Source of the DNA: Kordiimonas sediminis
GTDB lineage: Bacteria; Pseudomonadota; Alphaproteobacteria; Sphingomonadales; Kordiimonadaceae
Assembly: GCF_014656395.1 (NCBI RefSeq)
Contig: NZ_BNCI01000002.1
Location: 868,001-932,000 of the forward strand
DNA: 64,000 bases
Direction of reading: 5' to 3'
The notes under the pieces were generated by a model, which had not been told where the DNA came from, made no database searches, and saw nothing but the letters and a program-made list of their open reading frames with translations. The position numbers and the translations under genes are program-made. Shown one piece after another: positions 19,148 through 27,325 of the stretch (within the stretch, counting starts at the first letter, position 1; every line of letters starts with the position of its first letter).

Positions 19148-20266
19148 ATGAAAAAGCCTGTATATCTTGACTATAACGCGACAGCACCGATTCGCGAAAC
19201 TGTGATCACCAGTGTATGCCAGGCAATGTCAGAAGTTGGTAACCCATCTTCTGTCCATGCATTTGGTCGTCGCGCTAAATCTATTGCGGATGAAGGACGG
19301 GAAAAAGTAGCAGCACTTGTGGGGGCCCGCGCTCGGGACATCGTCTTTACAGCAAGTGGGACCGAGGCCAATAATGCTGTGCTGCGATCTACCGGTGCTG
19401 ATCATATTATTATTTCTGCAACAGAGCATGAAAGTGCCGTTGCAGCAGCAAAGGCGAGTGGTAAAGAAGTCTCGGTTTTACCGGTATCTGCTGACGGCAT
19501 CGTAAATCTGGAAAAGCTTGAGCAATTGCTAGTTGAACACTCAAACCAATCAACACTTGTTTCCGTAATATTTGCCAATAATGAAACCGGCGTTATCCAG
19601 CCAATTTCTGAGATTGCGACAGTTGCCATGAAACACGGCGCTCGCGTTCACACCGATGCTGTACAGGCGGCGGGGAAAATCCCACTGGATATGCAGAAGC
19701 TAGGTGTTCAGTATATGACACTTTCTGCCCACAAAATTGGCGGACCACAAGGCGTTGGGGCGATTGCCATGCACCCGACAGCACCCCTTGATGCCTTTAT
19801 TGTCGGGGGCGGACAGGAACTTGGTCGCCGCTCTGGCACAGAAAATGTTGCTGGCATCGCTGGATTTGGAGAAGCCGCAGTCGCTGCGTTTACCCAGCTC
19901 AGCCAGATGAATGCGATCGCAACCTATCGTAACAAGCTTGAGACGGCAGTCAGAAGTCTCTGTAATACAGTCATTATTCCAGGCTCCAACACAGAACGTC
20001 TTGGCAATACGTCCTGCATCATTATGCCTGGTGTTAAGGGGGAAACCCAAGTTATGCATTTTGACTTAAACGGTGTTTGCATATCAAGCGGCTCTGCATG
20101 CTCGTCAGGCAAAGTGAAAAACTCACACGTGCTAACAGCTATGGGGTTTAGCGATGATGAAGCCCAAAACTCAATCCGCATTTCACTTGGCTACAAAACG
20201 ACTGAGGAAGATGTAGACGCAGCCATTAATGCCTGGGAAAGCCTTTATAATCGAGCAAGCCGGTAA
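19148..20266 (+). CDS. Cysteine desulfurase (first of two tandem paralogues)
   Basis: 372-residue PLP enzyme that takes sulfur from cysteine as a protein persulfide. N-terminal YLDYNATAPIRE, cofactor motif ASGTEANNAVL, the His/Asp pair in HTDAVQAAGK, PLP Lys in SAHKIGGPQG and the persulfide Cys in SSGSACSSGKV are all intact. It belongs to the NifS/IscS class I group. Its stop overlaps the start of the next desulfurase by one base (TAATG), so the pair is translationally coupled. The two paralogues are clearly diverged, which argues against a recent duplication. The 170-base upstream gap shows no obvious promoter or IscR site that I can defend. Confidence 0.93.
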   Translation: MKKPVYLDYNATAPIRETVITSVCQAMSEVGNPSSVHAFGRRAKSIADEGREKVAALVGARARDIVFTASGTEANNAVLRSTGADHIIISATEHESAVAAAKASGKEVSVLPVSADGIVNLEKLEQLLVEHSNQSTLVSVIFANNETGVIQPISEIATVAMKHGARVHTDAVQAAGKIPLDMQKLGVQYMTLSAHKIGGPQGVGAIAMHPTAPLDAFIVGGGQELGRRSGTENVAGIAGFGEAAVAAFTQLSQMNAIATYRNKLETAVRSLCNTVIIPGSNTERLGNTSCIIMPGVKGETQVMHFDLNGVCISSGSACSSGKVKNSHVLTAMGFSDDEAQNSIRISLGYKTTEEDVDAAINAWESLYNRASR

Positions 20267-21429
20267 TGACTGCAAACGAGACAATTTATCTGGATTATCA
20301 GGCGACTACTCCACTGGATGACCGGGTCCTTCAGGTTATGCTTCCGTACCTGACACAAAAATTCGGCAACCCGCATTCATCAACCCATAAATTTGGCTGG
20401 GAAGCGGATATCGCCCTCGATATTGCTAGGGAACAAGTTGCAGAGCTTATCGGGGCAGAGCCGAAAGAAATCCTCTTTACCTCTGGTGCAACAGAGTCGA
20501 ACAATCTCGCCATCAAAGGACTGATGGAAACATGGGCAGCAAAGAAACCGCATCTGATTACAGTTGAGACAGAACACAAATGCGTTCTAGAGTCTGCGCT
20601 CGCTACAAAGAAGCTTGGTTGTGACGTTACAATCCTGCCAGTAAACGCAGATGGCTTAATTGATTTAGATGTGTTAGAGGGCGCTATCCGTCCAGACACA
20701 GCGCTAGTCAGTATTATGGCAGTGAATAACGAGATCGGCGTTATCCAACCGCTCGAAGACATTGGCAGAATAGTAAAAAAAGCTGGTGCACTTTTTCACT
20801 GTGATGCGGCGCAGGCATTCGGGAAAATCCCCCTTGATGTCGACTTGATGCACATTGATCTTCTTAGTATCTCTGGCCACAAAATCTATGGTCCAAAGGG
20901 GATAGGGGCTCTTTATAAACGAAATGCGCGCGCAGTTACCCTGACACCGCAGATGAACGGTGGCGGTCAGGAGGCAGGCCTTCGATCCGGAACACAGGCG
21001 CCTGCACTTGTAGCTGGCCTTGGTGCTGCTGCCAAACTGGCATCCGAGGATATGCGTCAGGAACACACGCGCCTACAAGGAATGCAGGAACGTTTTATCA
21101 AACGTCTTACAAATAACATTACTGACCTCAAGATTAATGGATCTATGGAACATCGTTGGCCAGGGAATCTGAATATCACAATTCCTAAAGTCGACGGCGA
21201 TTTACTTCTCGCTGATACACGGATGATTGCAGTATCTTCCGGGGCTGCGTGTGCGTCTGCTGTGTCGGGACCATCTTATGTTCTGCAAGCTCTGGGCGTT
21301 TCGGAAGAAGACGCCAAATCATCTATACGCATTGGTTTTGGACGATTTACAACAGACGAAGAACTCGACAAAGCTGCGGACTGTATTATCACCGCTGTCA
21401 AAGACCAAAAAGAAAGGCGCTGTTTATGA
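20266..21429 (+). CDS. Cysteine desulfurase, IscS-like (second tandem paralogue)
   Basis: 387 residues with the canonical IscS features: YLDYQATTPLD at the N-terminus, TSGATESNNLAIKG, the HCDAAQAFGK PLP-contact motif, PLP Lys in SGHKIYGPKG, RSGTQ and the mobile-loop Cys in SSGAACASAVSGPSYVL. It is closer to IscS than the preceding paralogue. It should supply persulfide sulfur for Fe-S clusters and possibly tRNA thiolation. It overlaps the ferredoxin gene by four bases (ATGA). The C-terminal tail is short and lacks the extended IscU-docking end of E. coli IscS. No scaffold gene iscU or sufU follows. Confidence 0.92.
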   Translation: MTANETIYLDYQATTPLDDRVLQVMLPYLTQKFGNPHSSTHKFGWEADIALDIAREQVAELIGAEPKEILFTSGATESNNLAIKGLMETWAAKKPHLITVETEHKCVLESALATKKLGCDVTILPVNADGLIDLDVLEGAIRPDTALVSIMAVNNEIGVIQPLEDIGRIVKKAGALFHCDAAQAFGKIPLDVDLMHIDLLSISGHKIYGPKGIGALYKRNARAVTLTPQMNGGGQEAGLRSGTQAPALVAGLGAAAKLASEDMRQEHTRLQGMQERFIKRLTNNITDLKINGSMEHRWPGNLNITIPKVDGDLLLADTRMIAVSSGAACASAVSGPSYVLQALGVSEEDAKSSIRIGFGRFTTDEELDKAADCIITAVKDQKERRCL

Positions 21430-21764
21430 CACATGTAACCGTAACCTTCATCAAACATGACAGCGACGAGTTAGTCACAACTACGGCACCAGGGGTTTCT
21501 TTACTGCAGTTAGCGCAGGAAGAGGGGCTAGATATCGAAGGCGCATGCGAAGGGAATATGGCATGCTCGACCTGCCATATGATAATTGACCGCGAACATT
21601 TCGCACAACTACCAGAAGCCTCTGAGGAAGAAGAAGAGATGCTGGACCTTGCGCCAGGGCTAACATCCACCTCACGTCTGGGATGTCAGGTCATCGTTTC
21701 AGAGGATATGGACGGTATGCGCGTTAAACTGCCCAAGGAAAGCCGGAACATGATGGGGTTCTGA
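21426..21764 (+). CDS. 2Fe-2S ferredoxin, adrenodoxin/Isc type
   Basis: 112-residue ferredoxin with the cluster ligands in the C-x5-C-x2-C ... C pattern (CEGNMACSTC, with the fourth Cys in RLGCQV). It resembles Isc Fdx and mitochondrial ferredoxins, which feed electrons to cluster assembly. The start at 21426 is fixed by the ATGA overlap with the upstream desulfurase stop; the frame stays open further upstream, but that part lies inside the desulfurase. As the last gene of a desulfurase-desulfurase-ferredoxin operon it probably reduces persulfide or cluster intermediates. Confidence 0.93.
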   Translation: MTHVTVTFIKHDSDELVTTTAPGVSLLQLAQEEGLDIEGACEGNMACSTCHMIIDREHFAQLPEASEEEEEMLDLAPGLTSTSRLGCQVIVSEDMDGMRVKLPKESRNMMGF

Positions 21765-21816
21765 CCTTGGACTAGCTTAATGCTTAGCTATCATTCAAAG
21801 CAAAATCACTCCTGAT

Positions 21817-23358
21817 CTACTCAAACCGTTCTGGCAGATGATCATCTTCAACCAAGTCAGAGAAGCGTGTTACATCCTTCTCAAACGCCAGATGAACTGT
21901 ACCAACAGGACCGTGACGCTGCTTGCCGATGATGACTTCAGCCTTTCCGTAGAGCGACTCCAGCTCCGCCTGCCATTTAGAATGCTTTTCTAAGTCTGCT
22001 TCTGACGGCTGTTCTTTTTCCTTATAATATTCCTCACGGAATACGAACATCACCATATCGGCATCCTGCTCAATCGAGCCTGATTCACGCAAGTCAGATA
22101 GCATAGGGCGCTTATTCTCGCGCTGCTCAACGGTACGGCTTAACTGTGAAAGGGCGAGAACGGGAACGTGAAGTTCTTTCGCTAACCCCTTAAGTCCACG
22201 TGTAATCTCAGAAATCTCCTGAACCCTGTTTTCACTGCCGCCTTTACTGGAACCACGCAGTAGCTGCAAATAGTCGACAACAATCAAACCAAGGTTATGC
22301 TGACGCTTTAAACGTCTGGACCTTGTACGAAGTCCTGCAATTGTTAGTGCAGGCGTATCATCAATGAATAGTGGCGTGTCTTCCAATTCCATTGCCGCGC
22401 GGGCGATTGCTTCGAACTGCTCCTGCGTCAGTTTCCCTTGTCGCATATGGTGTGACTGAATAGAATCTGGGCCATTATAATGAAGATTGGCACGATCAGA
22501 CAAAATACGGGCTGCAAGCTGATCCGCTGACATCTCCAGAGAGAAGAAACACACTACGGCGCCTTTACTGCGCTCTACTTCAAGGCCGGCGTCCCGGTCG
22601 TCCGCGTATCTTTTGGCTGCATTAAAGGCAATATTTGCAGCAAGAGCAGTTTTACCCATAGCAGGACGCCCCGCCAAAATCACAAGGTCAGAATTATGCA
22701 AGCCACCGATTTTTTCATTTAGTCGGGTCAGGCCTGTGGTAACACCTGCAAGGCTGTCCGGGTCCCTGTAGGCATTTTCAATATTCTCGACAGCCGTTCG
22801 TAGCGCCTTCGAGAAGGACTGCGCACCTGATTCAGCTTGTCCCATTTCAGCAAGATCAAAGAGTTGTTTCTCTGCTTCCGATATCTGATCCGCTGCTTCT
22901 GCATCAACCTCTGCATCATATGCATCATTGACCATAGTTTCACCGATCTGAATCAATGCTCTTCTCAGCGCCAGATCGTAAATTGTACGTCCATAGTCTT
23001 CGGCGTTAATGATAGTCGCCGCGCTTGCTGCCAGCCTGACAAGATACTGTGCGCCGCCCACATCACTTAATGCCTCATCATGATCGAAGAATGGTTTAAG
23101 CTTAACAGGGTCTGCGATCTGATTCTTATCCAGTAGTTTCAGGACCGAGTGATAAATTTTACCGTGAACAGGTTCATAAAAATGCTCAGGCTCCAGAAAA
23201 CCCTGCACTTTCTGCGCAGCCTCATTGTTAACCAGTATTGCGCCCAGAAGTGCTTGTTCTGCCTCCAGGTTATGTGGTGGCTGACGATAACTTAATGTAT
23301 TGCTGCCTGTGCCACGATCTTCGATGTCATTCGCTGGTTGTGGTTTGGTGCCGTTCAT
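21817..23358 (-). CDS. dnaB: Replicative DNA helicase
   Basis: 513-residue hexameric helicase that unwinds DNA at the fork. An N-terminal DnaG-binding helical domain (about residues 25-130) is followed by a RecA-like motor domain with Walker A GRPAMGKTALA, Walker B LIVVDYLQLL and the SQLSR/EQR motifs. Size is normal and no intein is present. A GGTGA-type ribosome site lies upstream of the ATG. It follows rpsF-rpsR-rplI in the same direction, a very common order, but a terminator and a separate promoter in the 210-base gap suggest independent transcription. Confidence 0.97.
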   Translation of the reverse strand: MNGTKPQPANDIEDRGTGSNTLSYRQPPHNLEAEQALLGAILVNNEAAQKVQGFLEPEHFYEPVHGKIYHSVLKLLDKNQIADPVKLKPFFDHDEALSDVGGAQYLVRLAASAATIINAEDYGRTIYDLALRRALIQIGETMVNDAYDAEVDAEAADQISEAEKQLFDLAEMGQAESGAQSFSKALRTAVENIENAYRDPDSLAGVTTGLTRLNEKIGGLHNSDLVILAGRPAMGKTALAANIAFNAAKRYADDRDAGLEVERSKGAVVCFFSLEMSADQLAARILSDRANLHYNGPDSIQSHHMRQGKLTQEQFEAIARAAMELEDTPLFIDDTPALTIAGLRTRSRRLKRQHNLGLIVVDYLQLLRGSSKGGSENRVQEISEITRGLKGLAKELHVPVLALSQLSRTVEQRENKRPMLSDLRESGSIEQDADMVMFVFREEYYKEKEQPSEADLEKHSKWQAELESLYGKAEVIIGKQRHGPVGTVHLAFEKDVTRFSDLVEDDHLPERFE

Positions 23359-23381
23359 AAAAAATGTTCACCCCAATAGTA

Positions 23382-23431
23382 AAAATAGTAAGCTGTGCAC
23401 TGATATACAAAAACGCTGACACTTTTGTCAG
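23382..23431 (-). promoter_or_regulatory. Candidate dnaB promoter with adjoining inverted repeat
   Basis: On the minus strand, TTGTAT (23405-23410) and TATTTT (23382-23387) are separated by 17 bases. Immediately upstream of the -35 is a perfect inverted repeat CTGACA-cttt-TGTCAG (23416-23431), placed where an activator or repressor could bind. Both hexamers are imperfect, so confidence is moderate. Confidence 0.4.
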
Positions 23432-23466
23432 GAGTATTTTACTTTTCCCCCGGTATTCTTTCCACA

Positions 23467-23487
23467 GGTGGATAATTATGGGGATAA
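23467..23487 (-). promoter_or_regulatory. Two near-consensus DnaA boxes upstream of dnaB
   Basis: Read on the minus strand, TTATCCCCA (23479-23487) and TTATCCACC (23467-23475) each differ from the TTATCCACA DnaA box at one position. They have the same orientation and are 12 bases apart. A third, poorer match of opposite orientation (CTTTCCACA) ends at 23466. They lie about 110-130 bases upstream of the dnaB start. DnaA binding is inference. Confidence 0.4.
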
Positions 23488-23509
23488 CTTTTATCAATAT
23501 ACGCTTATT

Positions 23510-23544
23510 GATAAAAGAAAAAGGCGGCCCACAAGGAGCCGCCT
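23510..23544 (-). terminator. Rho-independent terminator of rpsF-rpsR-rplI
   Basis: On the minus strand, the stem AGGCGGC/GCCGCCT (23522-23544, nine-base loop) is followed by a TTTTTCTTTTAT tract. It lies about 25 bases past the rplI stop. Confidence 0.85.
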
Positions 23545-23568
23545 CTTAATTTCAAAGTGTAAGCAGTC

Positions 23569-24168
23569 TTACTCAGCTGTTTCTTCTTCAGCTTCTTCAG
23601 ATACTTCCACATCAACTTCTGCTTCTTCTTCGAAGATTTCTTCAGCTGAAACATCCAGCTCATCTTCATCATCAAAAGATGAGGAAACGATCGAACCAGT
23701 TTCAAACTGAGTTTGAGCTTCTTCTTCAGAACGAGCAATGTTGATAACAACGGTTGCAGAAACTTCAGGGTGCAGACGAATGATAACATCGTGCAGACCC
23801 AGAGTTTTGATAGCGCGGTCCAGAACAATCTGGCTACGGCTAACAGCAACACCAGCTTCTGTAACAGAAGTTGCGATGTCACGGCTGTTAACAGAACCAT
23901 AAAGCTGCCCAGATTCACCAGCAGAACGGATAAGTACTGATTTCAGACCATCCATTTTTGCAGCTACAGCTTCAGCTTCAGACTTACGCTCAAGGTTTTC
24001 AGCTTCGAGACGAGCACGCTCTGCTTCAAAAACAGCTTTGTTTGCTACTGTAGCACGCATAGCTTTGTTTTGTGGCAGCAGGTAGTTACGTGCGAAACCG
24101 TCTTTAACAGTGACAGTGTCACCCATCTGACCCAGCTTCTCAACGCGTTCTAGCAGGATAACTTCCAT
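23569..24168 (-). CDS. rplI: 50S ribosomal protein L9
   Basis: 199-residue L9, which binds 23S rRNA with its N-terminal domain and extends a long helix to the second domain. The N-terminal signature [20 protein letters not shown] and [14 protein letters not shown] is intact, with the connecting helix around residues 45-75. It is longer than the roughly 150 residues of E. coli L9 because of a strongly acidic tail after about residue 150 (many Glu/Asp). Acidic L9 tails are common in alphaproteobacteria. A strong AGGAGA ribosome site precedes the ATG. It is the last gene of the ribosomal operon. Confidence 0.97.
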   Translation of the reverse strand: MEVILLERVEKLGQMGDTVTVKDGFARNYLLPQNKAMRATVANKAVFEAERARLEAENLERKSEAEAVAAKMDGLKSVLIRSAGESGQLYGSVNSRDIATSVTEAGVAVSRSQIVLDRAIKTLGLHDVIIRLHPEVSATVVINIARSEEEAQTQFETGSIVSSSFDDEDELDVSAEEIFEEEAEVDVEVSEEAEEETAE

Positions 24169-24191
24169 TTTAATTCTCCTCTATGACGCGA

Positions 24192-24422
24192 CTATTGAAC
24201 CATGAAAGACAGCAGAGCAAGATTACGTGCACGCTTAATAGCACGCGCAAGCTCACGCTGTTTCTTGGCTGATACGGCAGTAATACGGCTTGGGACAATC
24301 TTTCCACGCTCAGAAACATATTTCTGAAGCAGCTTGACGTCTTTGTAATCGATTACCTGTGCATTGTCGCCAGAAAACGGGCAAGTTTTACGACGACGGA
24401 AAAAAGGACGACGTGCAGACAT
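24192..24422 (-). CDS. rpsR: 30S ribosomal protein S18
   Basis: 76-residue S18, which pairs with S6 on the small-subunit platform. Features are [15 protein letters not shown], the [20 protein letters not shown] core and the [20 protein letters not shown] signature. The single Cys in KTCPFSG is typical of proteins without the zinc-ribbon form. It starts two bases after the rpsF stop and ends 23 bases before rplI. Confidence 0.97.
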   Translation of the reverse strand: MSARRPFFRRRKTCPFSGDNAQVIDYKDVKLLQKYVSERGKIVPSRITAVSAKKQRELARAIKRARNLALLSFMVQ

Positions 24423-24424
24423 TA

Positions 24425-24802
24425 TTAAGCCTCCTTACGTGCTGGACGATCACCACGTGGACCACGGCGTTCTTTATCAGCTTTACTACGAAGTACGATA
24501 GATGGACCTTCTTCGAGTTCCTCAACGCTTACAGTCATAAAGCGGAGGATATCTTCGTTAAGGCGAACCTGACGCTCCATTTCTGCCAGAGCAGGGTATG
24601 GTGTATCAAGATTCAAAAGAACATAATGTCCTTTACGGTTCTTTTTAATTTTGTAGGCAAGAGTCTTCAGACCCCAGTATTCGTTTTTCAGAACCTTCCC
24701 ACCGTTCTCTTCCAGAACTTTAGTGAGATCGGCTACAATATTTTCCACCTGCGAGGAGCTAATCTCCTGACGCGCGATGAAAACATGCTCATATAAAGCC
24801 AT
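24425..24802 (-). CDS. rpsF: 30S ribosomal protein S6
   Basis: 125-residue S6 with the N-terminal strand [14 protein letters not shown], the central [22 protein letters not shown] and [13 protein letters not shown] motifs and a basic tail. It forms a dimer with S18. As first gene of the operon it is preceded by an AGGAGA ribosome site and an untranslated leader with a hairpin close to the start. In many bacteria the S6:S18 complex represses this operon by binding its leader. Confidence 0.97.
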   Translation of the reverse strand: MALYEHVFIARQEISSSQVENIVADLTKVLEENGGKVLKNEYWGLKTLAYKIKKNRKGHYVLLNLDTPYPALAEMERQVRLNEDILRFMTVSVEELEEGPSIVLRSKADKERRGPRGDRPARKEA

Positions 24803-24827
24803 GTTTCTCTCCTATGTGCTGATCGCT

Positions 24828-24849
24828 CACCAGGTCTTTATTTCTGGTG
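24828..24849 (-). promoter_or_regulatory. Hairpin in the rpsF leader
   Basis: CACCAG/CTGGTG six-base-pair stem with a ten-base loop, about 25 bases upstream of the rpsF start. It could be part of an S6:S18 autoregulatory leader. I could not match the conserved CCG bulge of that motif, so the assignment is tentative. Confidence 0.3.
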
Positions 24850-24996
24850 CCTCCAGCTCGCTTCCAATGGCCCTCTATCCACTACCCGAATGGTCTTTTG
24901 TGAATCAGGACGCGCTTACATACCGCCAGAAGCCCGCGAACGCAAGGAAAACTCTTATTTTTTAGCTATCAAGATATTTGGCTTGATAAAATTACC

Positions 24997-25024
24997 TTGG
25001 CTATGTCATGAGCGACGCTATATT
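24997..25024 (+). promoter_or_regulatory. Candidate fabD promoter
   Basis: TTGGCT (24997-25002), a 16-base spacer and TATATT (25019-25024). It would start transcription about 28 bases before the fabD ATG, leaving room for the GGAGG ribosome site at about 25048. Confidence 0.4.
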
Positions 25025-25058
25025 TTAGCACATATCCAATCACAGCGGAGGGACAGTA

Positions 25059-25997
25059 ATGTCAAGAGCACTCGTATTTCCAGGACAAGGAAGCCAGTAT
25101 ATAGGAATGGGTAAAGACCTGGCTGATGCCTTTGAACCCGCACGTCTGGTTTTTGAGGAAGTCAATGATGCCCTGGGCCAAGAATTATCCAAAATCATGT
25201 GGGAAGGCCCTGAAGACGACCTGAAGCTTACAGAGAATACCCAGCCAGCTTTGATGGCGCATTCAATGGCCATCATTCGTACGCTTGAAGCAAACGGTAA
25301 AACTGTTACTGACATTGCTTCTCATGTAGCAGGGCATTCACTTGGTGAATATACGGCACTGTGTGCAGCTGGCGCTTTTAGCCTCTCAGACACGGCGCGT
25401 CTCCTGAAGCTGCGCGGACAAGCAATGCAGCGCGCTGTACCAGTAGGACAGGGTGCGATGGCAGCAATCCTCGGCATGGAAATGGATCAGGTTTCTAAAA
25501 TTTGCGAAGAAGCATCTACGCACGGAATCGTCGTTCCGGCAAACGACAACGGTGGCGGGCAGGTTGTTATTTCTGGTGAAACCGCCGCGGTGGAAGCTGC
25601 AGCCGAAGCTGCAAAAGGCGCAGGCGCCAAACGTGCACTGCTACTGCCTGTATCTGCCCCTTTCCATTGCCCTCTGATGAAGCCTGCCGCTGCTGAAATG
25701 GCTGAGGCTTTCAAGTCGGTAAAGATCAACAGACCAACTGTTCCGGTGGTCGCAAATGTGATTGCTGCACCTATTTCAGAACCTGAAGGAATAGAAAAAC
25801 TATTGGTAGAGCAGGTAACTGGCTCGGTTCGGTGGAGAGAATCCGTCGCCTCCTTTGCTTATATGGGGATCAGTGCAGTCACCGAAGTAGGGGCTGGCAA
25901 AGCCCTAAGCGGCATGATCCGCAGAATCGATCGCAGTCTTGAAATGTCGAACATTCAAGGCCCTGAAGATCTGGAAGCTTTCATTGAGTCTTTATAG
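25059..25997 (+). CDS. fabD: Malonyl-CoA:ACP transacylase
   Basis: 312-residue enzyme that moves malonyl from CoA to acyl carrier protein, the entry step of fatty-acid elongation. The nucleophile is Ser94 in GHSLGEY, the catalytic His is in the PFHCPLM motif near residue 203, and the N-terminal FPGQGSQY loop is intact. A GCGGAGGGAC ribosome site precedes the ATG. It leads the fabD-fabG-acpP-fabF cluster and is divergent from rpsF. Confidence 0.97.
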   Translation: MSRALVFPGQGSQYIGMGKDLADAFEPARLVFEEVNDALGQELSKIMWEGPEDDLKLTENTQPALMAHSMAIIRTLEANGKTVTDIASHVAGHSLGEYTALCAAGAFSLSDTARLLKLRGQAMQRAVPVGQGAMAAILGMEMDQVSKICEEASTHGIVVPANDNGGGQVVISGETAAVEAAAEAAKGAGAKRALLLPVSAPFHCPLMKPAAAEMAEAFKSVKINRPTVPVVANVIAAPISEPEGIEKLLVEQVTGSVRWRESVASFAYMGISAVTEVGAGKALSGMIRRIDRSLEMSNIQGPEDLEAFIESL

Positions 25998-26033
25998 GCT
26001 GACTGAATAAGAACATTATTAAAGAGGGAAACA

Positions 26034-26771
26034 ATGTTTAATCTAGAAGGTAAGAAAGCACTCATAACAGGTGCTACAGGCGGCATTGGCGCTGCAATTG
26101 CGCGGGCACTACACAGTGCCGGAGCAGAAGTCATTATCTCAGGCACACGCGCTGCAAAACTTGAAGAACTGAAAAACGAGTTAGGGGACCGCGTTCATGT
26201 GGTACCCGCAAATTTGTCTGAGCGTGAAAGTGTTGATGCTTTAATCAAGGACGCGCAAGCTGTAGCAGGGACCATTGACATTCTTGTTAACAATGCAGGC
26301 ATTACACGCGACAATCTTGCCATGCGTATGAAAGAAGACGAATGGGACAGCGTTATGCAGGTTAATCTTGAAACTGCATTTCGCCTTAGCAAAGGCCTGA
26401 TGCGCGGAATGATGAAATCACGCTGGGGCCGGATTGTTAACATTACATCTATTGTTGGTGTTACAGGAAACCCGGGGCAGGCAAATTATGCAGCTAGTAA
26501 AGCAGGTATGATTGGTATGTCGAAGTCACTGGCACAGGAAGTAGCAAGCCGCGGCCTAACCGTTAACTGTGTAGCTCCCGGGTTTATTGTCACGCCTATG
26601 ACAGACGAACTAAACGACGACCAAAAGGCCGCTATCACAACCAATATTCCATCTGGTAAGCTTGGCACACCAGAGGATATTGCAGCCGCAGTATTGTATC
26701 TTGCAAGTGATGAAGGTGGCTATGTAACCGGCCAGACACTCCATGTGAACGGCGGTATGGCTATGATTTAA
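26034..26771 (+). CDS. fabG: 3-oxoacyl-ACP reductase
   Basis: 245-residue short-chain dehydrogenase that reduces beta-ketoacyl-ACP with NADPH. The cofactor loop TGATGGIGAAIA and the NNAG motif (NNAGITRDN) are present, and the catalytic residues are Ser139, Tyr152 and Lys156. The C-terminus YVTGQTLHVNGGMAMI is typical of FabG. It starts 36 bases after fabD, with an AGAGGG ribosome site. Confidence 0.97.
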   Translation: MFNLEGKKALITGATGGIGAAIARALHSAGAEVIISGTRAAKLEELKNELGDRVHVVPANLSERESVDALIKDAQAVAGTIDILVNNAGITRDNLAMRMKEDEWDSVMQVNLETAFRLSKGLMRGMMKSRWGRIVNITSIVGVTGNPGQANYAASKAGMIGMSKSLAQEVASRGLTVNCVAPGFIVTPMTDELNDDQKAAITTNIPSGKLGTPEDIAAAVLYLASDEGGYVTGQTLHVNGGMAMI

Positions 26772-26865
26772 AAGGATATTCTTTGACCCGGATGAGGACT
26801 TTTACGTCAAAAGAGCAATAAATCAGTAACATTGACTTCTCAAAGAGAAAAAACTGTGGTACTTG

Positions 26866-26875
26866 CACCCGGGTG
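26866..26875. repeat. Perfect palindrome in the fabG-acpP gap
   Basis: CACCCGGGTG is a perfect ten-base palindrome about 100 bases upstream of acpP. The 203-base gap (26772-26974) holds no gene and probably holds the acpP promoter and leader, though I see no good -35/-10 pair. The palindrome could be an operator. This is a weak call. Confidence 0.25.
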
Positions 26876-26974
26876 TGACGAATAGCCGGCACGGAATTAT
26901 TAACCGATACGTTTATTTCCAGGGCATACTTGAAGCCCAAAAAGAAAAAGACGTGAAAATTAAGGATATGAGCA

Positions 26975-27208
26975 ATGAGCGATATCGCCGAAAAGGTGAA
27001 GAAAATCGTTGTCGAGCACCTTGGTGTTGACGAAGACAAAGTAACCGAAACTGCAAGCTTTATCGACGACCTTGGCGCTGACAGCCTGGACACAGTTGAG
27101 CTGGTTATGGCGTTTGAAGAAGAATTCGGAATCGAAATTCCTGATGACGCAGCTGAGAAAATTCAAACTGTAAAAGACGCAATTGATTTCATCAGCGCGA
27201 ATTCCTAA
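26975..27208 (+). CDS. acpP: Acyl carrier protein
   Basis: 77-residue acidic carrier that holds growing acyl chains on 4'-phosphopantetheine. The attachment site is Ser37 in [19 protein letters not shown]. Length and charge are typical. It is set off from fabG by a 203-base gap and followed directly by a strong terminator, so it is probably made largely as its own short mRNA at a high level, as in other bacteria. Confidence 0.97.
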   Translation: MSDIAEKVKKIVVEHLGVDEDKVTETASFIDDLGADSLDTVELVMAFEEEFGIEIPDDAAEKIQTVKDAIDFISANS

Positions 27209-27230
27209 TTCGGTTAGGAAAATGAATTCT

Positions 27231-27274
27231 AAAGGCAATAGTCTCCCATACGGGATTGGCTGTTGCCTTTTTTT
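27231..27274 (+). terminator. Rho-independent terminator after acpP
   Basis: The outer stem AAAGGCAA/TTGCCTTT, extended by ATAG/CTGT pairing, and the inner stem TCCC/GGGA with an ATAC loop are followed by seven T. It lies between acpP and fabF, so fabF needs read-through or a promoter of its own in the next 50 bases. Confidence 0.88.
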
Positions 27275-27325
27275 ATGAAGATGGGGTACACAAATCTATA
27301 AGCTCTATCAGTAAAGGGATGATCT

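Noticed and set aside
23569-23720. Acidic repeat-like end of rplI as a possible separate gene or repeat
   Set aside because: It is in frame with L9 and matches the acidic C-terminal tails common in this group.
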